NCBI GenBank assembly: GCA_003353945.1 | Contig: PIVM01000021.1 | Location: forward strand, 1 to 56,138 | Direction of reading: 5' to 3' | Length of the DNA: 56,138 nt | From: Gammaproteobacteria bacterium | GTDB lineage: Bacteria; Pseudomonadota; Gammaproteobacteria; Pseudomonadales; PIVM01 | Part shown: piece by piece, positions 16,750 to 24,763 of the stretch | How positions within the stretch are numbered: position 1 is the stretch's first letter | Layout of the letters: each line of letters opens with the position of its first letter | The notes under the pieces: generated by a model | Seen by the model: the letters and a program-made list of their open reading frames with translations, nothing else | What the model was told of the DNA's origin: nothing | Databases searched by the model: none | Program-made: the position numbers and the translations under genes

Positions 16750-18224
16750 CCCCCGTCGTGTTGATACGGGTTGGCCGGACACCCAATGCACAGGAACAGC
16801 ATCCGCGTCACTTGCATGCCCCCCTTGATCTGCTGTATATCCGCAGTGCTCTGACAACTAAGGCAAGGCTGCGACCGCCACTGTTCGATGGCTGGCTGAT
16901 TAACACAGACAAGCCGCCCCTCGTAAAGCAAGTCATGGCCAAGCGGCCAAAGTATGCTGTTATTCATGCCATGAGTTGGTGCATCGACGAAGCTTGCACG
17001 CTGGCTCGTCAACTGCGCCAGCAGGGTATCATTACTATCGCCATCGGGGAGCAGGTCACTCACCGCGCCAAAAAGCGCGAGCCGCACACCGATTGGGACA
17101 GCTGTTGGGACATTCCCGTTTTGGGTGAACCCCAGCAGAGCGTACCAGCACTTTTGCTTGAGCTGCAACGAGGACATTCTGCAGCAAAACTGGGACCACA
17201 TTATTGGCAACGTCTGAAAGCGCAACAACCGTTTCAGGTGACCTCACCGGATCTACTGCCGAATCCTGTTTTCTCCTCCAGCGAACTGACACAATACCCC
17301 TTTCCCTTTCCCTTACCGGGCAAGGTCATGCGCCGCTGGGCTTATGTTATGAGCAACTGGGGATGCCCGTACAATTGCCAACACTGCACGGAAGTGGTCA
17401 GAAAATCCATTGGCCAGAATCTGCGGCTGCGCGATCCTGCAAAAATCGCTGATGAAATCCAGCAACTCGTGCAACAGGGCGCTGAAGGCATTGTATTTGA
17501 AGATGACACATTGTTTTGTCATCGCCGGCACCTGCTGGCGCTGTGTAATGAAATCAAACGGCGCTCTATCAAAGTGCGCTGGATCGCCAACGCCCGCCCA
17601 GATGAACTGGATAAAGAGCGGGTGGCCGCCGCCGCCAGCGCCGGCGCGATCTTATTAAAATTGGGCATTGAAAGCGGCTCACCGCGAATGATTGAAAATT
17701 TGGGCAAATGTCACTCTGGCACACTCTGGCTCGACCAGACCAGTGCTGCGGTGCAACGGCTCAAACAACATGGCATCGCATCCGTTGGCCTGTATATGGT
17801 AGGCATGCCATATGAAACAGAAGCCGAAGTCAAACAGAGCATGCATCTGGCCAAAAAACTGGATTCCGACTACGTACAGGTACAACGGTTTACAGCTTAT
17901 CCCGATGTTGCCATGATAAATAAAACGTCTGTGACCGCATCATCCCACGGCAATATGTATCATTACACCCACCACCATCAATCACGCTCTAACATTTCCT
18001 CCCAGCACCTGGAAAAACTGCAACAGGCCTTTTATTTCAATTATTATTTACGCCCGTCTTTTATCTCCCGGCATTTACGCCGCTGCTGGCACTGGTATGT
18101 AAGACCGGATTTTTTACTGAGCTTGCCAGGAAAAATATTTTTCCTGCTGGGCTGGCATTCCCGTCGCCATATTTTACAAGAAAAAACCACGACCAGACCG
18201 GATCGACAGGGAGCTATACCATGA
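16746..18224 (+). CDS. Radical SAM protein with degenerate B12-type N-terminus
   Basis: 492 residues. An N-terminal region (about 1-150) looks like the B12-binding domain of class B radical SAM enzymes. The core carries CPYNCQHC (about 204-211) for the [4Fe-4S]-SAM cluster, then a TIM-barrel pattern: EGIVFEDDTLFCHRRHLLALC, RWIANARPDEL, LLKLGIESGSPRMIENLGK. The tail (about 400-492) is rich in His and basic/aromatic residues with a hydrophobic segment (PGKIFFLLGW) suggesting membrane contact. Start and stop each overlap a neighbour by ATGA. Substrate unknown; linkage to an aminotransferase and a glycosyltransferase suggests modification of a lipid- or sugar-linked intermediate. Confidence 0.82.
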   Translation: MTPVVLIRVGRTPNAQEQHPRHLHAPLDLLYIRSALTTKARLRPPLFDGWLINTDKPPLVKQVMAKRPKYAVIHAMSWCIDEACTLARQLRQQGIITIAIGEQVTHRAKKREPHTDWDSCWDIPVLGEPQQSVPALLLELQRGHSAAKLGPHYWQRLKAQQPFQVTSPDLLPNPVFSSSELTQYPFPFPLPGKVMRRWAYVMSNWGCPYNCQHCTEVVRKSIGQNLRLRDPAKIADEIQQLVQQGAEGIVFEDDTLFCHRRHLLALCNEIKRRSIKVRWIANARPDELDKERVAAAASAGAILLKLGIESGSPRMIENLGKCHSGTLWLDQTSAAVQRLKQHGIASVGLYMVGMPYETEAEVKQSMHLAKKLDSDYVQVQRFTAYPDVAMINKTSVTASSHGNMYHYTHHHQSRSNISSQHLEKLQQAFYFNYYLRPSFISRHLRRCWHWYVRPDFLLSLPGKIFFLLGWHSRRHILQEKTTTRPDRQGAIP

Positions 18225-19471
18225 ACATTGAACGGATGCGTCAAATCGATTATTTCCTTGGCATCCCCCTGCTTTTTTTTATTTCCTTAGGCAGCGGCAT
18301 AAAAAGTTTATGGAAACGTCCATCCGCAGAAAAACCCCGGCGCATTCTTTTTCTTGAACTATCGGAAATGGGCAGCGCAATCCTGGCAGAGCCAGCGATG
18401 AAAAAAGCGAAGCAACAATTTCAAGCCAACCTGTACTTCTGTATTTTTCAACGCAACGCAGACTGCCTAAAACTATTAGGCCTGATTGAAGCAGATCATA
18501 TTTTCCTTATTCGTGATGACACGCCCTGGCATTTTATCCTCGACAGCTTTCGTTTTCGTCGCTGGAGCCACCAGCATGCCATCGACACACTGATAGATCT
18601 GGAGCTGTTTTCACGCTTCTCAGCACTGCTGACGGCCTGGAGCGGCGTTAGCCATCGTGTCGGATTCCAGGCTTGCCACAGTGAGGGACTCTATCGTGGC
18701 AATGTTTACAACCATCATGCCGCCTACAATCCCCATCATCATATTGCACATAACTACCTAATGCTTGTCCATCAACTCTGCACACGCTCCAACGGCCATC
18801 CCTACGCCAAAATTGTCATTGGAAAAGAGGCGCTGCAGATTTCACCACTAACGTTACAAGCAAGCGAACAACAACGCGTGTTACAAAAACTGACCATGCG
18901 GCTGCCAAAACTCAATTTTTCCCACCAACAACCTTTGGTCATTAATGTAAATAGGGGGGGGTTGATTGCTCAACGCAGTTGGCCGCGCGGTCATTTCGTT
19001 ACACTGATCAAACAGTTGCTCAGCTTCGATCCACGCGCAGTGATATTGCTTAGTGGCGCGGATGATGCCGTGGAGGAAGCTGACACACTCATGAAGCTTG
19101 TCAATAGTGATCGCTGCTTCAACATCGCTGGCTTGTTCCAAATTGTCGAGTTGCCCTACCTGTATCATCTGGCAAAACTGATGGTCAGCAGTGATTCTGG
19201 ACCGGCGCATTTTGCAGCCGTTACCGACATGCCCGTCGTTGCGCTGTTCGGCCCCGAAACACCGGCCCTTTATCACCCCCTCGGCAAAGTCACTGTGCTG
19301 ACCGCACAACTGGCCTGCTCCCCCTGCATCAGTGCAGCCAATCATCGCAAAACAAGTTGCCGTGATAATCAGTGCATGCAAATGATAACGCCGGAACAGG
19401 TTTTTGCTGCCATACGCAACATTCATGGCAACACAGACACCATTAGAATGATTCAAAAACAGCAGGTATAA
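18221..19471 (+). CDS. GT9 (heptosyltransferase-family) glycosyltransferase
   Basis: 416 residues with a hydrophobic N-terminal stretch (about 11-25) and the GT-B fold of glycosyltransferase family 9. It has RRILFLELSEMGSAILAEPAM in the N-domain, and QRSWPRGHFVTLI (about 250) and SSDSGPAHFAAVTDMPVVALFGPETP (about 325-350) in the nucleotide-sugar-binding C-domain. GT9 enzymes include WaaC/WaaF/WaaQ, which add heptose to lipopolysaccharide core. The context (aminotransferase and radical SAM, no LPS genes) suggests a different acceptor. It carries a G8 run early in the C-domain half, discussed separately. Last gene of the coupled trio. Confidence 0.85.
   Translation: MNIERMRQIDYFLGIPLLFFISLGSGIKSLWKRPSAEKPRRILFLELSEMGSAILAEPAMKKAKQQFQANLYFCIFQRNADCLKLLGLIEADHIFLIRDDTPWHFILDSFRFRRWSHQHAIDTLIDLELFSRFSALLTAWSGVSHRVGFQACHSEGLYRGNVYNHHAAYNPHHHIAHNYLMLVHQLCTRSNGHPYAKIVIGKEALQISPLTLQASEQQRVLQKLTMRLPKLNFSHQQPLVINVNRGGLIAQRSWPRGHFVTLIKQLLSFDPRAVILLSGADDAVEEADTLMKLVNSDRCFNIAGLFQIVELPYLYHLAKLMVSSDSGPAHFAAVTDMPVVALFGPETPALYHPLGKVTVLTAQLACSPCISAANHRKTSCRDNQCMQMITPEQVFAAIRNIHGNTDTIRMIQKQQV
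18954..18961 (+). repeat. G8 homopolymer inside the GT9 gene
   Basis: Eight consecutive G bases encode Arg-Gly-Gly in the stretch INVNRGG. Runs of this length in glycosyltransferase genes are typical slipped-strand sites. In the sequence given, the frame is open (ON). Confidence 0.6.
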
Positions 19472-20064
19472 ACGTAACTACACAGATTCGATATAAGCTT
19501 AATTCGATCTAACACCACTTATTGTGTGCGGCTTTCTGATTTCATGCTTGCTGCCGGAAATCTGCGAACTCAGGCAGTATTTGATCTACACATTGCGATA
19601 AAAAATAAGTTGGGAAATCCCCTGCTTTTAAACAATACGCCTTTTTGACACTAAAATATGTCTATTTATCGTGCCTCACATTTGATATTTTGTTTCTCTT
19701 TTTTAACCACTAACTCTAAGTGGATAACGACACTTTAAATATCCATTTGGTGGTAATCCTCAATATTTACGTATAGAATTTATACGACAATTTGTTTAAT
19801 ATGTCCGACCTGAACTACCAATCGCAATAATAGGAAAAAATTCTGATTGATGATCAGCTGAAAAACGCCGAAAGTCGCGCAACTATTTAGGTGGCACAAT
19901 AAACATAATAACCCTAATAAACCTTATGATGATTGGGTCTATTACAGTTTCCGTTAAGTGCTATGTTTGTCGATAATGACGTTGATTACGGCCGAATATT
20001 TAAACGATCAGTCAATATAACCATATATTTAGTGTGCTTGAATAACTGTTTGGAGACGTACAAG
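19472..20064. other. Intergenic region before the cytochrome array
   Basis: Nearly 600 AT-rich bases between the GT9 gene and the first cytochrome. No credible gene was seen; a frame starting at 19933 is only an upstream extension of the cytochrome frame. A Shine-Dalgarno (GGAG at 20052-20055) fixes the cytochrome start at 20065. The promoter for the cytochrome array probably lies here, but I could not identify a clear FNR or sigma-54 site. Confidence 0.5.
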
Positions 20065-20481
20065 ATGAAAAGTGTAATAAGAGTGAGCTGCGGAATTCTA
20101 ATCGCGCTTACGTTCACTCTTTTTGAAGCGGAAAAAACAAATGCGGAATACGGTGATATTGTCATGAATAATTATTCCGCTAAAGCGGAGATGCGACCGG
20201 TTGTCTTTCCGCACTGGTTTCATCGCATTCGTTTTCAGTGCAAGGTTTGTCATGCGGACTTGGGTTTTAAATTTCAAGCGGGTGGAAATGAAATCAATAT
20301 GCTAAAAATCATTGATGGTGAATACTGCGGCGCCTGCCACAACGGCGAAATTGCCTGGGCAATCGAAAACTGCAATTTATGCCATTCTGCCAAACCAGGC
20401 ACACCCACACAGGTGCATGACAGTACGATACAAAAACTGGTAGCGCCAACTTTCGCCACTGATAAACAGTCCAAGCAGTAG
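20065..20481 (+). CDS. Periplasmic triheme c-type cytochrome (short type)
   Basis: 138 residues from the ATG at 20065 (GGAG nine bases upstream), with a signal peptide ending near TNAEYGD. Three CxxCH heme sites: CKVCH, CGACH and CNLCH. The block RPVVFPHWFHRIRFQCKVCH places extra histidines before the first heme, giving likely bis-His ligation as in c3/c7 cytochromes. It would be a small multiheme electron carrier in the periplasm. Its closest relative in the window is the product of 23154-23552, so the two arose by duplication. First gene of a rightward array of heme proteins. Its redox partner is not evident. Confidence 0.88.
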   Translation: MKSVIRVSCGILIALTFTLFEAEKTNAEYGDIVMNNYSAKAEMRPVVFPHWFHRIRFQCKVCHADLGFKFQAGGNEINMLKIIDGEYCGACHNGEIAWAIENCNLCHSAKPGTPTQVHDSTIQKLVAPTFATDKQSKQ

Positions 20482-20493
20482 AGGAAGGCTATC

Positions 20494-21435
20494 ATGATAT
20501 TGAATACAAAAATGACATCCTTTATGTCGCTGATGATGATGCTATGTGTTTGTTTATCGGCGAAGGCAGCGAAAAACGGACAAGCTATTGTGAAAGAAAA
20601 TTGTGCGCCCTGCCATGAAACGGGTGTTATGGAAGCACCCAAAATGGGCAGCAAAAGCGATTGGGAGCCCCGATTGAAACAGGGATATAGAAACATGGTC
20701 AAGCGTGCGGTGGATGGTTATAAAAATATGCCCGCAAAAGGTGGCAACCCCTTATTGAAGCCGGAAGAAGTCGCTATGGCTGTTGATCATATGCTGGTAA
20801 AGGCAGGCTTAGTTGAAACCGATCAGCCGACCACAGACAAGAAATCAGCAACGGATAAGAAACCACCAACAAAAAAAGTTGAAAAGGATGCAACAAAAGC
20901 TATCGTAAAGGCCGTCAAGAAAAAACCAAAGAAAACGGCCAACTCCTTTAATCGCTTGATGAAGTCGAAAAGTGATTGGAATCCACCACCACAGGAAGAC
21001 GGGATACATGACCCTGACAATGAGAGCACGTACATGCTGCAGACACCAAGGGAGGCGTTTTCAGATATTGACAAGAACCCCTTTGGAAACCACGTAGACT
21101 GGGTGAAGGCGTTGAACAAGGGCTTAATCGATCCTCGGTTTGATCGCCTGGACCCGGAAAAGTCTGGCATTTTGATGGACTTGAATATTATCAGGGAAGT
21201 GAAGGGTTCCATGCCAGATGTGGTTTATCCCCACAAACAACATACGCAATGGCTGGACTGCTCCAATTGTCACCCAAGCATATTTATTCCACAAAAAGGC
21301 GCCAATTCCATCAGTATGGCGTCTATATTAATGGGGAAACAATGCGGTGTTTGTCATGGCAAGGTAGCTTTTCCAGTTGCAGAGTGCCGACGATGCCACT
21401 CCCTGCCCAAACAAAAAACAGATCTTGCCCGATAG
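20494..21435 (+). CDS. Tetraheme fusion: cytochrome c5-like domain plus triheme domain
   Basis: 313 residues with signal peptide (cleavage near SAKAAKNG). The N-terminal domain (about 25-105) is a mono-heme class I cytochrome of c5 type (CAPCH, with MPAKGGNP supplying the Met ligand). A Lys/Thr/Pro-rich linker (about 110-150) leads to a triheme domain (CSNCH, CGVCH, CRRCH; about 160-310). That domain bears the signature HDPDNES...VDWVKALNKGLIDPR and PHKQHTQWLDCSNCH, shared with the products of 22492-23118 and 23677-24705. Joining Met/His and bis-His hemes gives a high- and a low-potential end in one chain. It lies twelve bases after the first cytochrome, with GAGGAAGG as ribosome site. Confidence 0.88.
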   Translation: MILNTKMTSFMSLMMMLCVCLSAKAAKNGQAIVKENCAPCHETGVMEAPKMGSKSDWEPRLKQGYRNMVKRAVDGYKNMPAKGGNPLLKPEEVAMAVDHMLVKAGLVETDQPTTDKKSATDKKPPTKKVEKDATKAIVKAVKKKPKKTANSFNRLMKSKSDWNPPPQEDGIHDPDNESTYMLQTPREAFSDIDKNPFGNHVDWVKALNKGLIDPRFDRLDPEKSGILMDLNIIREVKGSMPDVVYPHKQHTQWLDCSNCHPSIFIPQKGANSISMASILMGKQCGVCHGKVAFPVAECRRCHSLPKQKTDLAR

Positions 21436-21587
21436 CATAGTAAGTGTGATTATTTGAACTTGTTAACAATATCGTCGTTTATGATAAAACGCCTGTAGCT
21501 CTTTAGCAGGTATTTTCATTTTTACGAAAAACCCATCGCGTAAACGGATTATCCGATGCAGTCGACCTATTCCAGAGAGGTTTATTG

Positions 21588-22439
21588 ATGAGCTATAACA
21601 CGATTAGTCGAATTTACTGTTTGTTGTTGCTACTTGCATTGTCATTGCCAGTGCTGTCTGAAACACCAGCTAAGGATAGCCGGTTGAAATCTATGATTAA
21701 ACTCATTGAATCGTCATCAGGCGCCCAGAAAGTAAAAACCAGCGGTAATGAGAAAGCCCTCCAGTTGAAAAAACAGGCCCGAAAGCTCTATAAAAAAGCA
21801 AAAAAATCTGACGACCCGGACGAAGTGAAAAAGCTGCTTGATGATGCTGCCAAGAAAATGTTTGAAGCGATTCGCATTGTCAGCAGTAAGGAAGTGTCGG
21901 AGAAGAAAAAAGGCAAAGATTATCTTCGTAGATTGAAAAGTGTTGAGTCTTTACTTAGCGCCCAACAGCGTGTTAGTGATGAAAAGAACCAGCAAGATAT
22001 GAAAGCACAAGTTAAAGATCAGGTGGAAACCCTGTTAAAACAGGCGAATTCGTTTCGGGACAAGGGCGAGATTGCAGGCGCCATGGTGATGTTAAACAAG
22101 GCCTATGATGCCATCAAAGATTCTCTTGAATCCATGCGTAGCGGCGATACCCTGGTGCGAACATTGAATTTCGCCACCAAGGAGGACGAATATCATTATG
22201 AGCTCGATCGTAACGATACGCATCTGATGCTAGTGAAGGTATTGATGGACGAGAAAAAGACACAAGGCTCTATGGTAGAGCGAATTTCAGACTTTCTTAA
22301 TGAAGCCAAATCGTTGAGAGCAAAGGCAGAAAAAGAGGCCAAGACAGAAAACTATGACAGGGCGATAGGCATTCTGGAAAAATCCACTAAGCAGATAGTC
22401 AAGGCAATACGGGCTGCCGGCGTGTATATACCAGGATAG
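21588..22439 (+). CDS. Exported helical protein of the cytochrome locus, unknown function
   Basis: Start at the ATG at 21588 after AGAGAGG (an in-frame TTG directly precedes it). 283 residues: a signal peptide (to about LPVLSE), then an almost wholly alpha-helical, Lys/Glu-rich chain without any CxxCH. It has two or three helical-hairpin units that resemble TPR-like repeats (KQARKLYKKAKKS, KQANSFRDKGEIAGAMVMLNKAYDAI, NYDRAIGILEKSTKQIVKAI). It sits among five cytochrome genes, so it may be a scaffold or docking protein for them. I do not recognise a named family. Confidence 0.7.
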   Translation: MSYNTISRIYCLLLLLALSLPVLSETPAKDSRLKSMIKLIESSSGAQKVKTSGNEKALQLKKQARKLYKKAKKSDDPDEVKKLLDDAAKKMFEAIRIVSSKEVSEKKKGKDYLRRLKSVESLLSAQQRVSDEKNQQDMKAQVKDQVETLLKQANSFRDKGEIAGAMVMLNKAYDAIKDSLESMRSGDTLVRTLNFATKEDEYHYELDRNDTHLMLVKVLMDEKKTQGSMVERISDFLNEAKSLRAKAEKEAKTENYDRAIGILEKSTKQIVKAIRAAGVYIPG

Positions 22440-22491
22440 TAATACTATCGCGCCGCCAAAGCGTGTTGAAATAAACATGAAGGGGATCAGA

Positions 22492-23118
22492 ATGCGAATC
22501 AAGTTCTCTTGTTTGCTCCTGCTGCTTTTTGCGCTGGATGTATCCATTAACGTCCAGGCAGCAGAGAAAAAGGAGGCACCCAAATTTTATTTTAGCAATG
22601 ACAAACGCAAGTGGAATTCCTTGCAGCGCGACGAGATACACGATCCGACTTGCGAAGCGATTAATGTGTTACAACAACCCTATGAAGCGTTATCCGAACT
22701 ACCTTACGATTATACGGGCAACAACGTGCAATGGGTAAAAGCCCTACGAGAAGGATTTATCGAACCTCGAACCAATATATGGCCGGAAACCAAGATCAAG
22801 GTACTGGATATGGACGTCATTATGGATAACACATCAACCCTGCCAATGGTGAGATTCCCCCATAAGGAACACACTGAGTGGCTGGACTGCGAGAACTGTC
22901 ACAACCATCTTTTTATCGCCAAGGTCGATGCAAATCCAATCACCATGTATGCTGTACTAAAAGGGGAGTACTGTGGTCGATGTCATGGCGCTGTGGCGTT
23001 TCCTCTTAGGGAATGTGGCCGGTGTCATAGTGTCCTGCGCGCGACCTTTAAAGGAAAAGTGGGCGCTCAGCCAGTCATAAGCGGCAATCCAGAGTTTATT
23101 GCTAAACCGCGACCCTAG
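22492..23118 (+). CDS. Periplasmic triheme c-type cytochrome (long type)
   Basis: The ATG at 22492 is preceded by AAGGGG at good spacing; an ATG at 22477 is less well served. 208 residues: signal peptide ending NVQA, an N-terminal block with HDPTCEAINVLQQPYEALSEL and VQWVKALREGFIEPR (about 40-95), then the triheme domain with CENCH, CGRCH and CGRCH and the PHKEHTEWLDCENCH signature. It is the stand-alone form of the domain fused to c5 in the product of 20494 and to DUF1566 in the product of 23677. A likely periplasmic electron carrier with bis-His hemes. Confidence 0.87.
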   Translation: MRIKFSCLLLLLFALDVSINVQAAEKKEAPKFYFSNDKRKWNSLQRDEIHDPTCEAINVLQQPYEALSELPYDYTGNNVQWVKALREGFIEPRTNIWPETKIKVLDMDVIMDNTSTLPMVRFPHKEHTEWLDCENCHNHLFIAKVDANPITMYAVLKGEYCGRCHGAVAFPLRECGRCHSVLRATFKGKVGAQPVISGNPEFIAKPRP

Positions 23119-23153
23119 CCATGAACAACTCCACAGCGTTTGTGAAATAAGCG

Positions 23154-23552
23154 ATGAATAACATCAAGAATCAGTTCCGAAAAATCCTGTTTTTACTACT
23201 TCCTATCGTGGGCATGATGACACCTGGCGTGTTGTTTGCTGAATATGCCGATGTAGTTATGAATAAACGATCGGACAAGATGGGCTTGCGGCCGGTTATA
23301 TTTCCACATTGGTTTCATCGTATCCGGTTTCGTTGTAAGGTTTGTCATTCTGAATTGGGATTTGAAATGCGTGTCGGAAGTAACGATGTCACTATGGCTG
23401 AGATTGCTAATGGAAAATTTTGTGGCATGTGCCATAACGGCGAAGTTGCTTGGTCGATAGAACACTGTGACCTCTGCCATTCGGGTAAACCAGGCTTAAA
23501 AAGCGGTATTGACTGGGGGTGGGATAAATCATTAACGCCAGATAGTTGGTGA
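23154..23552 (+). CDS. Periplasmic triheme c-type cytochrome (short type)
   Basis: 132 residues; the signal peptide ends near VLFAEYAD. Three heme motifs, CKVCH, CGMCH and CDLCH, occur in the same block arrangement as the product of 20065-20481 (LRPVIFPHWFHRIRFRCKVCH; AWSIEHCDLCHSGKPG), so it is a paralogue of that gene. Each short-type gene lies beside a long-type gene, suggesting the two types work as partners. The weak ribosome site and the 35-base gap after the upstream gene suggest co-transcription rather than coupling. Confidence 0.87.
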   Translation: MNNIKNQFRKILFLLLPIVGMMTPGVLFAEYADVVMNKRSDKMGLRPVIFPHWFHRIRFRCKVCHSELGFEMRVGSNDVTMAEIANGKFCGMCHNGEVAWSIEHCDLCHSGKPGLKSGIDWGWDKSLTPDSW

Positions 23553-23676
23553 TACAGCGAATGGCTGCCTTATTACCTCTAAGGTTACCTATGTTTGACC
23601 ATGGTTATCGCTCTTCATAGGCAACGACATTGAAGAAACAAAAAACTCTTTGCTTAAATGAGTTGATAGATAAGTC

Positions 23677-24705
23677 ATGTGTAGCATAACAAATGTTCGT
23701 CTCTTACTATTCATCTCGATTATGCTGACATTCGGCTCAGTTTTGGCTGAAAACTGCAAACAATCTGCAGAAAAATTTAGCACTGATCCTACAGGAACAA
23801 TTACTGACAAAGCTACCGGCCTACAGTGGATGCGCTGCACCTTGGGTTTTATGTGGGACGGTAATCACTGCATTGAAGGAAAACAGTGGTATACATGGTT
23901 CCAGTGGAAACGCGCCTTAAATCTAGCGAAACAGAATGGTTTTGCCGGTTATCAGGATTGGCGCCTCCCCACCATTGATGAACTGGAAACTCTACTCAAG
24001 ACGACCTGCGGTGGCGACAAGTCTAGTACGATCTCAATTCTAGCTAATGTGCCTGGCCGCTATTGGACTCAAACGGAAGATAAAGAAAACAATCAATATG
24101 TCTGGGTGGTTAATTTCAAGAATGGACGATCAACAACTCAGCTTAAGTCTTCAGCCTCATACTATGTACGATTAGTCCGGGGTAAAATTTGGACGCCATT
24201 AGTGGAGGAACCTGTTAAATTCCTCTGGGATGAACTGGAACATGACGGCATTCATGACCCAAGCAACCCTGATCTTGCACTGTTGCAAAGACCTTCAGAC
24301 GCTTTTGAAAAACTGGACCGCAGTTATCGAAAGTCAATTGACTGGGTGAAGTCTGAGAATAAACATAAAATTTCACCGCGAAACACAGTGCAAGGTGACA
24401 AGGAAGATGAACCATTCAATTTTGATATTGTTATGGCTAACACAAAAACCATGCCTTATGTGGTTTTCAAGCACTCTATCCATACTAAGTGGTTGACTTG
24501 CAGTAATTGCCACCCTGATATTTTTTACCCCAAAGTTAATTCGAACAAAATCAGCATGGAAGACATTCTACAAGGAAAACAATGCGGTCGCTGTCATGGA
24601 AGAGTGGCGTTTTCCCTGTATGAGTGTGAACGATGCCACAGCATCTTACATAAAGATTCACCAAAGGCGTGGTGGACCGACAAGAAACATCGACCATCGC
24701 CTTGA
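23677..24705 (+). CDS. DUF1566 domain fused to a triheme cytochrome domain
   Basis: 342 residues: signal peptide (to about SVLAEN), a DUF1566/Lcl-C domain (about 35-170; ATGLQWMRC, W..A...AKQNGFAGYQDWRLPTIDEL, RYWTQTE...VRLVRG) and a long-type triheme domain (about 185-335; HDPSNPDLALLQRPSDAFEKL, CSNCH, CGRCH, CERCH). DUF1566 has a C-type-lectin-like fold found on secreted or surface proteins and often mediates binding. The fusion may place an electron carrier on a ligand or partner surface. Last gene of the rightward array; it converges with the System II operon, leaving 58 bases between stops. Confidence 0.85.
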   Translation: MCSITNVRLLLFISIMLTFGSVLAENCKQSAEKFSTDPTGTITDKATGLQWMRCTLGFMWDGNHCIEGKQWYTWFQWKRALNLAKQNGFAGYQDWRLPTIDELETLLKTTCGGDKSSTISILANVPGRYWTQTEDKENNQYVWVVNFKNGRSTTQLKSSASYYVRLVRGKIWTPLVEEPVKFLWDELEHDGIHDPSNPDLALLQRPSDAFEKLDRSYRKSIDWVKSENKHKISPRNTVQGDKEDEPFNFDIVMANTKTMPYVVFKHSIHTKWLTCSNCHPDIFYPKVNSNKISMEDILQGKQCGRCHGRVAFSLYECERCHSILHKDSPKAWWTDKKHRPSP

Positions 24706-24763
24706 CAGATAATCCTAGAAAACCTTTTAAACTGTCAGCAATTCATACAGGGCAAGCATATAG

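Noticed and set aside
18881-19456. 191-codon reverse frame antisense to the GT9 gene
   Set aside because: Lies wholly within a well-supported coding gene and shows no family signature.
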